23,718 bases of DNA from Candidatus Aenigmatarchaeota archaeon (GTDB taxonomy: Archaea > Aenigmatarchaeota > Aenigmatarchaeia > QMZP01), in assembly GCA_016867675.1 (NCBI GenBank), contig VGIZ01000001.1:1-23718 (forward strand), written 5' to 3'. A program made the position numbers and the translations under genes. Numbering within the stretch: position 1 is the first letter of the stretch; every line of letters begins with the position of its first letter. Positions 1 through 8,130 of this stretch are shown here, in pieces. The notes under the pieces are model-generated. The model was not told the origin of the DNA, did no database searches, and saw only the letters and a program-made list of their open reading frames with translations.

Positions 1-2526
1 GTGTGCAACCAGAACACGCTTTGCAACTGGACAGGCTGGAGCTGCCAGCCCATGTGCATGTCAAAGGTGACATCCACCACATGCACGACAGGCGCGCTTT
101 CAGGCAAGTGCAGGTGGGTGACAGGATGGTGCAACCCCTCGGGCATGACCGAGATGTTTGACGGCATGCAGGCAGGCGCGCCTGTGCCAATTGGCATGGA
201 CATATGCCCTGAACCCGGCAAGCAGGCCAGCGTTGACATATGCGGCTTCGGCATGAAAGACATGGGCGACTCCTATGGCTTCGGCATGGGTGTCCAGGAT
301 TTCAGCAACGCATCCGTATGCAACAAGGAGAAGCTGTCCTCATTCGTCATGGGCGGCGGAGGAAAGATGGAATGCCCCAGCGGGCCAAGCGGCGGCGGAG
401 GCTTTGGCACAACATTTGGTCAGGAGAGGATAGGGTCAGGCAATGAAACTGTCATATTCATAGTATATCTGGACACGGACGGCATGACCACAGGCGGATG
501 CACACTAAGCCACAACTCATCCGCGCCCGGATACGAGTTTATGCTCAAATACTCGTCCGTGTGGAACATCAACACCAGCAGGGCGGACGAGACGTTCAAT
601 GCATACAAGTGCGAGGGCAACTCATGGAAGGCTGCGGACATCAAGCTGAGCGCATGGAAGAAGATGATGTGCTCGGAGATAGGCGGCGCAATGATAGCCG
701 TGAACAAGGCAGACCTGTCCAAGTTCACGACGCTGTACAATACGTCAAAGGACATCAGGGTGTCGGTGGCCACGATAGGCAACACAGGCAATGTCACAAA
801 CCCGACAGATACTGCAGGACCGGGCTGGACAACCCCGGGCTCCATTGATTTCGCCATCAGTGACGTCTTCAGCTATGGCGCCAACACCGCCATGTTCGAG
901 GACATACTGAAGAAGGGCTTCCTTTCAGGCGAGGACTGCTTCAACAGCGTTGACGATGACAATGACGGCCTGACAGACTGCAACGACTGGGACTGCCAGT
1001 TCGCCCCGCGCTGCGCGAGCAGCGGCGTCAACCTGCAGGAGGACACGAGGGCTCCGCAGGTCATGGGCGTCAAGATTGAGGAGTATCCCGACGCCGCATT
1101 CATCACATATGACACCAACAAGCCGACCAACGGAACGCTGGAGCTTTATGGCGCGGACTCGCGCTGCACCAACAGGACAGACGTCATTTATGATATCGGC
1201 ATACTCAAGAGCAGCACAGTAAGGCAGTACAAGCTCTGGCATGAGGCAATGATATACGATGACGGCAACCTTGCGGACAATGTGTCAATCAACTACCCGC
1301 TGGCGAGCGGCGTCACCTATTACTACAAGATAAAGGTTTGTGACACGAGAGGCAAGTGCGCCGTGAGCAGGTGCTCCAACTTCACGACCCCGTGCACAAA
1401 CACGACGCAATGCAGCACACTGACAAGCTGCCCCTACTGCAACTTCGTCACAAGGATAAAGACAGCCAGCGACTGGGACGTCTATTACGACCTTGGCCAG
1501 GACGGCAATTATGAGCACTGGCAGGGCCATGTGTGCGGGCCGCAGGCAGGACTGAAGACAAACTATACGGACGGAAGGTACGCCAACATCAAGCTGATGA
1601 AGAGCGACAACAGCACATATTTTGAGTTCCTGAATGTCTCGCTTACCAAGACAGGGCTCAATGACAAGGTGAGGACGATAAGCGGCTCGGGCGCGATAAT
1701 ACACAACACAGCAACAGGTCTTGTGGGTCTGCCGTCGGAAACAAGGGACAAGATAATCAACAACCTGCACCCGGAGGTGTGCAAGGTGAAGATACAGGTC
1801 CCGAGCGGCGGCGTATGCGACACGCTTTACCAGTGCGATGACATAGGCACGAGCACGACATGCATCGACAGGACATTAGCTGCGGGCGGAGCCCCTCTTG
1901 ACGCCGCAGCCTGCGTGTGGCTCGTCCCGTACTGCGAGTTCTCTGCATACAAGGTAAGGGTGGCCGGAGGCGACGGAGGCGATGGCGGCGGAGGGGGAGG
2001 TGGGGGCGGTGGCGGAACGACAGCCTCAACCATAACAGTCACAGCCGAGCAGCTCGCGGCGGGCTACACAAGCGAGCTTGCTGCGAGGGACAGGTTCAGG
2101 TTCACCATTGACGCTGATACGCATTACGTCACAGTGCATTCACTTACAGCCACGACAGCGACTATAAACGTTTCCAGCACGACTGTGCAGGCAACGCTTA
2201 GTATAGGTGAGACAAGGAACTTTGAAGTCACAGGAGACACGTACTATGACATCTCGGTCACGCTGAACAGCATAAACACAACAGCAAGCAAGGTGAAGCT
2301 CACGCTGAAGTCCGTTCATGAACTGATTCCAAGCGGGGCAGAAGCACCAACTGGACCAACAGGAGAAACCGGTGAGGCAGAAACAGGCACAGGCACGGGC
2401 GGAGCTCCGACAGCTGGCCAGCCAGGAGAGCTGCCGCAGCTTGACATGGGTGTGGTCCTGCCTGCGGCGGTTGTGGTCGTTGTTATAGTCCTTATAATAA
2501 TTGTGTTTGTCCTGAGGAAGAAGTAA
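1..2526 (+). CDS. Large secreted membrane-anchored surface protein, 5'-truncated
   Basis: The frame is open from base 1 and has no signal peptide, so the true N-terminus lies outside the window. The first 50 residues are Cys-rich with C-x-W spacing typical of archaeal surface proteins. Residues about 311-333 (EDCFNSVDDDNDGLTDC core) match the Asp/Cys-rich putative metal-binding motif of secreted proteins. Residues about 345-465 look like a fibronectin-III-like beta-sandwich (APQVMGVKIEEYPDAAFITY). Residues about 655-668 are an almost pure Gly linker. A Pro/Thr/Gly/Glu-rich stalk precedes a single transmembrane helix (about 817-838) ending RKK. This gives an outside-out, C-terminally anchored topology. 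Many N-x-S/T sequons suggest N-glycosylation. It probably belongs to the S-layer or adhesin class; its ligand is unknown. The gene downstream starts 31 bp after the stop. Confidence 0.85.
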   Translation: MCNQNTLCNWTGWSCQPMCMSKVTSTTCTTGALSGKCRWVTGWCNPSGMTEMFDGMQAGAPVPIGMDICPEPGKQASVDICGFGMKDMGDSYGFGMGVQDFSNASVCNKEKLSSFVMGGGGKMECPSGPSGGGGFGTTFGQERIGSGNETVIFIVYLDTDGMTTGGCTLSHNSSAPGYEFMLKYSSVWNINTSRADETFNAYKCEGNSWKAADIKLSAWKKMMCSEIGGAMIAVNKADLSKFTTLYNTSKDIRVSVATIGNTGNVTNPTDTAGPGWTTPGSIDFAISDVFSYGANTAMFEDILKKGFLSGEDCFNSVDDDNDGLTDCNDWDCQFAPRCASSGVNLQEDTRAPQVMGVKIEEYPDAAFITYDTNKPTNGTLELYGADSRCTNRTDVIYDIGILKSSTVRQYKLWHEAMIYDDGNLADNVSINYPLASGVTYYYKIKVCDTRGKCAVSRCSNFTTPCTNTTQCSTLTSCPYCNFVTRIKTASDWDVYYDLGQDGNYEHWQGHVCGPQAGLKTNYTDGRYANIKLMKSDNSTYFEFLNVSLTKTGLNDKVRTISGSGAIIHNTATGLVGLPSETRDKIINNLHPEVCKVKIQVPSGGVCDTLYQCDDIGTSTTCIDRTLAAGGAPLDAAACVWLVPYCEFSAYKVRVAGGDGGDGGGGGGGGGGGTTASTITVTAEQLAAGYTSELAARDRFRFTIDADTHYVTVHSLTATTATINVSSTTVQATLSIGETRNFEVTGDTYYDISVTLNSINTTASKVKLTLKSVHELIPSGAEAPTGPTGETGEAETGTGTGGAPTAGQPGELPQLDMGVVLPAAVVVVVIVLIIIVFVLRKK

Positions 2527-2557
2527 AGGTTTTGTTCTCAGATGACATAATGACATC

Positions 2558-3208
2558 ATGACAGCTGAAGAAATAATAATTACGCTCAGGAAGCATTACG
2601 GCACCAGGCCGCGCAACTGGCACACGAAGCAGGGCCCTTTCAGGGTCCTGGTAAGCACGGTGCTGAGCCAGCGCACGCGCGACGAGAACACAGACCGCGC
2701 GGCCATGGCGCTGTTCGCGAAGTACGGCACCGCCAAAAAGCTCGCCGCGGCCAGCGTGAAGAATATTGAAAGGCTGATAAAGCCCGCGGGTTTCTACAGG
2801 CAGAAGGCGCCGCGCATAAAGCAGATTGCGGAAATAATTCATAAGAACTACAACGGAAAAATTACTACGAAGATGGACGAACTTCTTGAACTTCCCGGCG
2901 TCGGCCGCAAGACAGCCGGCTGCGTGCTGGTCTACGGGCATGGTATTCCTGCGATTCCCGTCGATACTCATGTCCACAGGGTGAGCAATATGTTAGGTAT
3001 AGTGAAAACACAGACACCAGAACAAACAGAATATGCGCTGATGAAAATCATACCGAAGAAACACTGGCTCCTGCTCAACCAGCTCTTCGTCATCCACGGG
3101 CAGAACATCTGCAGCCCGATAGGGCCGAGATGCAGCGCATGCCCTGTGAATAAATATTGCAAATACTACAAAGATATTTACCTGAGCCCGCAAAAATATC
3201 AGACATGA
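2558..3208 (+). CDS. nth: Endonuclease III (DNA glycosylase/AP lyase)
   Basis: The 216-residue protein has the usual endonuclease III length and architecture. The helix-hairpin-helix is LPGVGRKTA (112-120), with the catalytic lysine at K118 and the catalytic aspartate at D136 in VDTHV. The C-terminal [4Fe-4S] loop has four cysteines, C185, C192, C195 and C201, in the canonical C-x6-C-x2-C-x5-C spacing. The family removes oxidised pyrimidines and cleaves the abasic site in base-excision repair. The ATG at 2558 follows an ATGACATAATGACATC run holding several closely spaced ATGs; I chose this one because it gives the normal N-terminus. The stop overlaps the start of the beta-propeller gene (ATGA), indicating translational coupling. 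Confidence 0.95.
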   Translation: MTAEEIIITLRKHYGTRPRNWHTKQGPFRVLVSTVLSQRTRDENTDRAAMALFAKYGTAKKLAAASVKNIERLIKPAGFYRQKAPRIKQIAEIIHKNYNGKITTKMDELLELPGVGRKTAGCVLVYGHGIPAIPVDTHVHRVSNMLGIVKTQTPEQTEYALMKIIPKKHWLLLNQLFVIHGQNICSPIGPRCSACPVNKYCKYYKDIYLSPQKYQT

Positions 3209-4485
3209 AATACCAGACAGAGCATGACAGCGAGCCGAAATTCAAAATGGACCCCAGGGTGTTCGGGGAGCTTGACATGGTTGCCCAGTGGTCTCTGATA
3301 AAAGACTCAGGCAAGGATGTTTTCTGGGGCATCAAAACAGGCGGCAGCATAGACACCACGCCTGTCTGGGCGGACGGCATGATATACTTCGGCGCATGTG
3401 ACCATCTGTTTTACGCATTGGACGCCGAGACTGGTGAGGAGATTTGGCGCTTCAAGACCAACGCGCCGTTTGCGGGCGGCAAGGCTTCCGTGGACGATGG
3501 TATTGTCTACTTCGGAAACTTCGACGGCATAATGCGCGCGATTTCCGCGGCTGACGGCTCCGAAATATGGCGGTTTAACACCAAAAGCAAGATATTCGAG
3601 CAGACAGTCACCGACGGGGTCGTCTATTTCGGGACCAAGGCGGGCATATTCTTCGCGCTTGACGCCAAGACAGGACGGGAGCTGTGGCGTTTCAGGGCCA
3701 AGGGCGACGCCATGCCGCCGCATGTGTCCGGCGGCAGGATATACTTCGGCTCGGGCGACCGCAACATATATGCGCTCGACCTGAAGGGCAGGCTGGTCTG
3801 GAAATTCGCAGCTGGCGGAGAGATGAACTGGGGGATATGCGCCGACGAGACGACGCTCTACTTCGGATGCAGCGACCACAACCTTTACGCGCTGTCGAAG
3901 GATGGGAGGCTCCGCTGGAAGTTCAGGACAGGGGGCTCGGTGATAACCATGCCCTGCCTGCATGACGGAGTGCTGTATTTCGGATCCTACGACCAGAATT
4001 TCTACGCCGTGACTACCGAAGGCAAGCTGTTGTGGAGGTTCGAAACAGGGAATATCCTTTATGCAAGACCGAAGGTCCACGAAAGAAAGGTTTTCTTCGG
4101 CGCGTGCGACCGGAATTTCTATGCTCTGAGCTTGGACGGCACGCTGCTGTGGAAAATAAGAGCAGAGGAAGACGAATGCATGGGCGTTGAGGCGCATAAT
4201 GGAAGGGTCTTTTTCGGCGCATGGGACTGCAAGATGCGCTGCGCCGATGCAAACACCGGAAGGATTTTGTGGGAGTTCAGCACTAGCCTCGGCTTCCCGG
4301 CACCTTGCGATGTGGAGGGTGAAATCAGGGAATTGAGCTTCAGCATCATGGTGCCCGAGTCGGCTGAAGAAGAGAAGCAGGCATTGTTCAATGCGCCCAA
4401 CATGGACGACGATGGAAATTACGAGGCAAGCATAAAATACCGCACTGAGATAGGCTACAGACAGAAAGGCAGATATGCCCGTTAG
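3205..4485 (+). CDS. Cytoplasmic eight-bladed PQQ-type beta-propeller protein
   Basis: The 426-residue protein has eight tandem repeats of about 38-40 residues with the PQQ/BamB-like pattern YFG-x-x-D-x-x-xYAL-D-x-x-G-xx-W-x-F. These run from about residue 50 to 385 and should close one propeller. A tail of about 60 charged residues follows. No signal peptide or membrane helix is present, unlike BamB or quinoprotein dehydrogenases, so it probably sits in the cytosol and is unlikely to bind PQQ. The start at 3205 overlaps the nth stop (ATGA); an upstream in-frame ATG at 3157 lies deep inside nth and is less likely. Coupling to nth hints at a scaffold linked to DNA repair, but that rests on neighbourhood alone. 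Confidence 0.85.
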   Translation: MKYQTEHDSEPKFKMDPRVFGELDMVAQWSLIKDSGKDVFWGIKTGGSIDTTPVWADGMIYFGACDHLFYALDAETGEEIWRFKTNAPFAGGKASVDDGIVYFGNFDGIMRAISAADGSEIWRFNTKSKIFEQTVTDGVVYFGTKAGIFFALDAKTGRELWRFRAKGDAMPPHVSGGRIYFGSGDRNIYALDLKGRLVWKFAAGGEMNWGICADETTLYFGCSDHNLYALSKDGRLRWKFRTGGSVITMPCLHDGVLYFGSYDQNFYAVTTEGKLLWRFETGNILYARPKVHERKVFFGACDRNFYALSLDGTLLWKIRAEEDECMGVEAHNGRVFFGAWDCKMRCADANTGRILWEFSTSLGFPAPCDVEGEIRELSFSIMVPESAEEEKQALFNAPNMDDDGNYEASIKYRTEIGYRQKGRYAR

Positions 4486-4540
4486 TGGTCTTGGATATCC
4501 ATAGTTTGCTCTTCTATTCCGAAGGTACCGATCCCAAAAT
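4486..4540. other. Short convergent intergenic stretch
   Basis: The stop codons of the beta-propeller gene (plus) and the LAGLIDADG gene (minus) face each other across 55 bp. I see no clear hairpin or T-tract here. The local base composition already shifts to the AT-richer character of the endonuclease gene, so this is roughly the left edge of that insert. Confidence 0.4.
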
Positions 4541-5881
4541 CTAAGTCTTTGTGGTGTTCGACCATTTGCACGAATAAACTCTTTCACCCGCGTTCACAGG
4601 ACACGACCTTATCGTGTACGTCTTTCCTTTGTTGACCTCTTTCAAAAACCTCAAACCCTTATCGGAAATTTTATAACCCAACGGCGTCCTTCCTTCGAGG
4701 CCGCAAAAGCCTCTGCCGTTACATATGACTACACCGCCACTGCAGCGTTCTATGAGACCCCTCCTTTCTAGTTTTGACAGCCACGCTTGAGCATTTCTGA
4801 TGGTTTGCTTCATCTCGGATTTCATATGGTGTTTTGTTACAATTCCCCTGACCTTTTGTGCATTGTGAAAACCAACAATGGCTGTGTTAATTGCCTTTGG
4901 CCCATATGTATTCTTTGTCATCATACTTAGGCCATAATCCAATTTTTCCTTTCTTTCCCCAACCCTGAAACCAATATCCCTTCTGAACTTTTCTAAGCTG
5001 AATTTTCCTTGTATATCAAAACACCATGAAACAGCATATCTTGTTAGCCTTTTTCTGCCACGGTAAACCCTGCCGCCGTATATATTTGTAACAGAATAGC
5101 CCAATTCCCTTAGCAGAGAATGTAAATCTAGAAGAAGACTCGGAACATATTCGTGTTTTTCTGTTATTTTGTCATATGGTATTTCCCGAGCTAGTTCAAA
5201 TCTGATTGAATAGCTATACGGCGGTCGTATCTGTGCAGAGCCTTCATCATCAGAAAACTGCTGCAAAAAGCCAATCTTGCACTTCCGGCTTCCGTTTTTT
5301 ATAAAGTCCGGCATTCTAGGATTCGTTGCCGTTTTCCTTCCGGGTTTAAGACCGAGACAAAGAAGTATCCTGCCCGCAATTCGTGGTAACAAAATCCAGT
5401 TTTTTCTGTCAGTTTTGATGTTGATGTCTCCAAAAACTTCTTTGGATACATCTTTGAAGCTTGTAATCATATCTGGGCAGAAATTTATGTAGCCGACACT
5501 CAGATTTTTTGAGAAGTTTCCGTCGCCGAGAACGGCGGCTATGAATTTTCCGCCATGAAAAGAATTAAAATTAAATGGTATTCTCGGATTTCGTATCCCA
5601 CCACCCCGTGTTTTACCCCCTATCCAGACTATTCTTTTCTCATAGTTTTTTATGCCAAAAATCTTAACTATCTTAAGAAATATCTCGAGATTGTATGAGT
5701 CGCCGTGCCAGAAGAACGCTTCTAGCTTATTTTCTGGAATATCAGAGGTTCTTGACATATCCCTAATGCTTCGGAACTGTTTTTTCCTTAAATCAAATAA
5801 TTTGCCCTCAAGTTTATCATCTATTTTCACATATATGTTTTTACAGGACAGTTCACTTAGACTTACACTGCCATCCATCAT
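4541..5881 (-). CDS. Free-standing LAGLIDADG homing-endonuclease-like protein with C-terminal winged helix
   Basis: From the ATG at 5881 the protein is 446 residues. Two LAGLIDADG-like helices are visible: GGKFIAAVLGDGNF (about residues 111-123) and GFLQQFSDDEGSAQ (about 204-217). Both have acidic residues at the helix end (GDG and DDE) where family members coordinate the metal. An N-terminal segment (about 40-75) resembles an HTH. Residues about 350-415 (IRNAQAWLSKLERRGLIE...) look like a winged helix. It is not embedded in an intein or host gene, so it may be a selfish nuclease or a DNA-binding regulator descended from one. An in-frame start at 5932 would overlap tatD, so 5881 or 5878 is preferred. 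A hand count at 5641-5700 gives 16 G/C of 60, against 34 of 60 at 6301-6360 in tatD, consistent with horizontal acquisition. Confidence 0.8.
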   Translation of the reverse strand: MMDGSVSLSELSCKNIYVKIDDKLEGKLFDLRKKQFRSIRDMSRTSDIPENKLEAFFWHGDSYNLEIFLKIVKIFGIKNYEKRIVWIGGKTRGGGIRNPRIPFNFNSFHGGKFIAAVLGDGNFSKNLSVGYINFCPDMITSFKDVSKEVFGDINIKTDRKNWILLPRIAGRILLCLGLKPGRKTATNPRMPDFIKNGSRKCKIGFLQQFSDDEGSAQIRPPYSYSIRFELAREIPYDKITEKHEYVPSLLLDLHSLLRELGYSVTNIYGGRVYRGRKRLTRYAVSWCFDIQGKFSLEKFRRDIGFRVGERKEKLDYGLSMMTKNTYGPKAINTAIVGFHNAQKVRGIVTKHHMKSEMKQTIRNAQAWLSKLERRGLIERCSGGVVICNGRGFCGLEGRTPLGYKISDKGLRFLKEVNKGKTYTIRSCPVNAGERVYSCKWSNTTKT

Positions 5882-5888
5882 ATAAATA
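5881..5888 (+). promoter_or_regulatory. TATA box of tatD
   Basis: TATAAATA is centred about 27 nt before the tatD ATG. That spacing places transcription initiation at or next to the start codon, as for a leaderless archaeal transcript. The element abuts the start codon of the divergent LAGLIDADG gene, leaving only about 30 bp for both promoters. Confidence 0.6.
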
Positions 5889-5911
5889 CTTATGATTAGG
5901 AAATAATAAAC

Positions 5912-6718
5912 ATGATAGATTGTCATACACATCTGGAATCTCCGGAGTACAACCCAGACAGGGATGCTGTCATCGAAAGCTGCAGGTCAGCCGGGCTAAA
6001 GGCCATTGTCACCTGCTGCGCCAACCCCAAGGACTGGGAGCTGACGAAGGAAATTGTCGCTAAGCATCGCGGTTTTGTTTTCGCATCTGCCAGCGTGCAT
6101 CCCCAGTATGTGAAGGAGCTGCCGGAAGCCGACATCAATAATTTCATGGACGTCATCAGAAAAAACAGCGGCAGCATCGTCGCCGTCGGCGAAACAGGCC
6201 TGGATTTCAATTATATCAAGGAGCCTGATTGGCGTGAGAAGCAGGCAGAGCTTTTCAGGAAGTTCATAGCTCTGTCTAATGAGCTGGACAGACCACTCGT
6301 GATACACGCCCGCGACGCCTACGAAGAGGTTGTCGAAATCCTTGAGCAGGAAGGCGCAAAGCGCGTGATGCTCCACATGTTCGGCGCGAACCAACTGGTC
6401 AAGCGCGTGATTGACAACGGCTGGAGCGTATCCATGAACGCCATAGTGATGAAGAGCAAGAAGCACACGAAGGTCACGAGAGACATGCCGCTCAACAGGC
6501 TGATGCTGGAGACGGACGCGCCCTGGCTGCGCCCCGACGGAAAAGGACGCAACGACCCGCGAAGCATAAGGCAGGTTGCCGAGAGGATAGCCGAGATAAA
6601 GAAGCTTAAGTCCGATGAAGTCTGGGACGCGTGCGCAAAGAATGCCATAAATTTCTTCAAGCTGCCCATCAGGCTCAGCACACATCCATTCCGTACTCTT
6701 CAAACAGGCCCTCCTTGA
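5912..6718 (+). CDS. tatD: TatD-family metal-dependent deoxyribonuclease
   Basis: This is a 268-residue TIM-barrel amidohydrolase-superfamily protein of normal length. Metal ligands are readable in order: H5 and H7 in DCHTH, E94 in VGETGLDF, H132 in VIHARD, H155 in LHMFG and D202 in ETDAPWL. TatD proteins are Mg2+/Mn2+-dependent 3'-5' exonucleases implicated in DNA repair and turnover; some archaeal members may have other hydrolase substrates. The start is set by the TATA box 27 nt upstream. The final 14 or so codons (LSTHPFRTLQTGPP) are read through the 3' end of the oppositely oriented nuclease gene, a 44-bp tail-to-tail overlap. The last residues are therefore probably an accidental extension. 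Confidence 0.9.
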   Translation: MIDCHTHLESPEYNPDRDAVIESCRSAGLKAIVTCCANPKDWELTKEIVAKHRGFVFASASVHPQYVKELPEADINNFMDVIRKNSGSIVAVGETGLDFNYIKEPDWREKQAELFRKFIALSNELDRPLVIHARDAYEEVVEILEQEGAKRVMLHMFGANQLVKRVIDNGWSVSMNAIVMKSKKHTKVTRDMPLNRLMLETDAPWLRPDGKGRNDPRSIRQVAERIAEIKKLKSDEVWDACAKNAINFFKLPIRLSTHPFRTLQTGPP

Positions 6719-7205
6719 CATACAGGCTGCTGCCTGTGCGCACGGCAACGGCTATCGCATCCGATGGCCTGGAGTCCAGCTGCAGCAGCTTGTTGCCCTG
6801 CCTTATCATCATGTCAGCGTAGTAGGCACCGTTCTCGAACCTGTCTATCTTCACCATGAGCAGCTCCATGCCAAACGTGTCAAGCAGGTCGCCAAAAACG
6901 TCATGCGTATTGGGCCTGAAGTCCCGCGCCTTGCTTATGCCTCTGGCTATGGAATCAGTCTGGGCGCCGTCCATCAGCAATATGAGCCCCCTGCAGCCGT
7001 GGCTCAGCTGAACAACGAACACGCCAACCTCGATATTGGGCTTCACATAACCATCTGTGGACAGCTGGGGGAGGCTGTAAATCTCGCTCATGTCTTGCAC
7101 GGTTGTGGTGCTCCATGCGACCATCCCGCTGAAATTCATCCCGACCGACAGGCCGGCAGCTATCATACATGCCAGAACAATACCAAGAACTGCAAACCGG
7201 TTCAT
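6675..7205 (-). CDS. Membrane-anchored bifunctional nuclease family protein (BFN/DUF151)
   Basis: The 176-residue protein carries the BFN/DUF151 signature LDSRPSDAIAVAVRTG (about 143-158), preceded by HDVFGDLLDTF (101-111) and the conserved LILLMDGAQTDSIARGI core. Characterised relatives act on DNA and RNA. Residues about 4-22 form a hydrophobic segment after MNR, a signal peptide or membrane anchor. That would put the domain outside the membrane, which is unusual for a family normally assumed cytosolic. The ATG lies 3 bp after the stop of the Lon-like protease gene, so the two are co-transcribed and their topologies match. It overlaps tatD tail to tail by 44 bp. Confidence 0.85.
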   Translation of the reverse strand: MNRFAVLGIVLACMIAAGLSVGMNFSGMVAWSTTTVQDMSEIYSLPQLSTDGYVKPNIEVGVFVVQLSHGCRGLILLMDGAQTDSIARGISKARDFRPNTHDVFGDLLDTFGMELLMVKIDRFENGAYYADMMIRQGNKLLQLDSRPSDAIAVAVRTGSSLYVKEGLFEEYGMDVC

Positions 7206-7208
7206 GCT

Positions 7209-7952
7209 TCACACCATGAAATACCTGACGGCATCGCCGATGGTTGACACTTCGATTATATCAATCCCAGCTGCCTCGGCTATATTCGTCCTGCGGGGCA
7301 CAGTTTCCACCCTGCAGACCTCGCTGGCTCCGAACATCCTGCACGTCTTCTGGGACTCATATTTAACTTCAACAGACTGACCTAATGGCACAAGGAAGAG
7401 CTGCGCGCCTATCTGCTTCGCCGCCCTTGCCTTCGCCAGCGCCTCGCCTATGGGTCCTATGCTGCCGTCGGGGTTTATAGTGCCGGTCACCATCACGCTC
7501 TGGTTCGGCTGCTTTCCCTCAAGAGCCGCAATCGTGACGACCGCGAGCGCGCCGCCCGCTGACGGGCCCTCCACAACAGAGGCATTCGCCCTTATGCTGT
7601 ATATGATGTCATAGGCGGATGCGTTCACGCCGGTGTATTTCTGCGCGACGCTTTTCGCTGTCCTTATGCTGTCCTGCGTGTCAGCCCAGAATATCAGCCT
7701 GTCTATGTTTACCAGCGTATTGCCTGAGCCGGGCTTTGCCTGCACCACCAGCAGCGTGGCAACGCCGTTGCCCTCCTCGTCCACGGCGGGCACTATGACG
7801 GTTGCGGTCATGCCTTCAGCGCCGCTGATGTCCTGGTATCTCAGGCTGTCCGTGCTGTTGTAGACGAGCACGGTCTTCGGGCTGAACAGACCGCCGGCAA
7901 AAAAGGCAAGCAGCACAAAAGCCATGACAGCTATGGCAGCGATGGTCTTCAT
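7209..7952 (-). CDS. Membrane-anchored Lon-like serine protease (archaeal S16 family, COG1750-type)
   Basis: From the ATG at 7952 the protein is 247 residues: an N-terminal membrane or signal segment (KTIAAIAVMAFVLLAFFAGG) and a Lon-type proteolytic domain without an ATPase module. The catalytic serine is in VEGPSAGGA. The dyad lysine is in GPIGEALAKARAAK, aligning with E. coli Lon K722. This matches the predicted archaeal membrane proteases of COG1750. A TTG at 7988 extends the frame upstream but overlaps hicB and spoils the signal peptide, so the ATG is preferred. The operon order is hicB-like, protease, BFN nuclease. An extracytoplasmic quality-control or processing role is inferred from topology. 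Confidence 0.88.
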   Translation of the reverse strand: MKTIAAIAVMAFVLLAFFAGGLFSPKTVLVYNSTDSLRYQDISGAEGMTATVIVPAVDEEGNGVATLLVVQAKPGSGNTLVNIDRLIFWADTQDSIRTAKSVAQKYTGVNASAYDIIYSIRANASVVEGPSAGGALAVVTIAALEGKQPNQSVMVTGTINPDGSIGPIGEALAKARAAKQIGAQLFLVPLGQSVEVKYESQKTCRMFGASEVCRVETVPRRTNIAEAAGIDIIEVSTIGDAVRYFMV

Positions 7953-7977
7953 GCTGATTATTTGGCTTTGTGTTTTC

Positions 7978-8130
7978 TTAAAGGTCAAGACAAAGCTTTA
8001 TTACCTCGCGCATGTTTTTCATGAGCTCGTCGATGCTCTTTCCGTGAGTGTGACAACCCGGCAGGTTCGGCACTTCGCCTACATACATGCCTGCTTCCTC
8101 GTCCTTTTCTATTATAAAAACGAAGCTCAT
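7978..8130 (-). CDS. Orphan HicB-like small protein
   Basis: Reading the minus strand gives a 50-residue protein with the HicB partial-RNase-H-like pattern: FIIEKDEEAGMYVGEVPNLP, then GCHTHGKSIDELMKNMREVI. HicB proteins are antitoxins that occupy the HicA RNase, often with an extra DNA-binding domain; that domain is absent here. No HicA-like frame (dsRBD-like, about 60-80 residues) is seen beside it, so it is an orphan. A GAGGGTGG run lies about 9 nt before the ATG as a possible ribosome binding site. The stop is 25 bp before the protease ATG, so it leads that operon. Confidence 0.8.
   Translation of the reverse strand: MSFVFIIEKDEEAGMYVGEVPNLPGCHTHGKSIDELMKNMREVIKLCLDL

Noticed and set aside
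1827..2042. Pro-rich minus-strand ORF opposite the poly-Gly linker
   Set aside because: The proline run is simply the complement of the glycine codons in the surface protein gene.
3307..4587. 426-codon open frame on the minus strand opposite the beta-propeller gene
   Set aside because: It is antisense to a strongly patterned repeat protein, its translation has no domain or repeat logic, and it arises from the GC-rich codon structure of the real gene.
4541..5881. LAGLIDADG protein as an intein or intron-encoded endonuclease
   Set aside because: No host-gene halves, splice-motif residues or interrupted gene flank it; it has its own start and stop.
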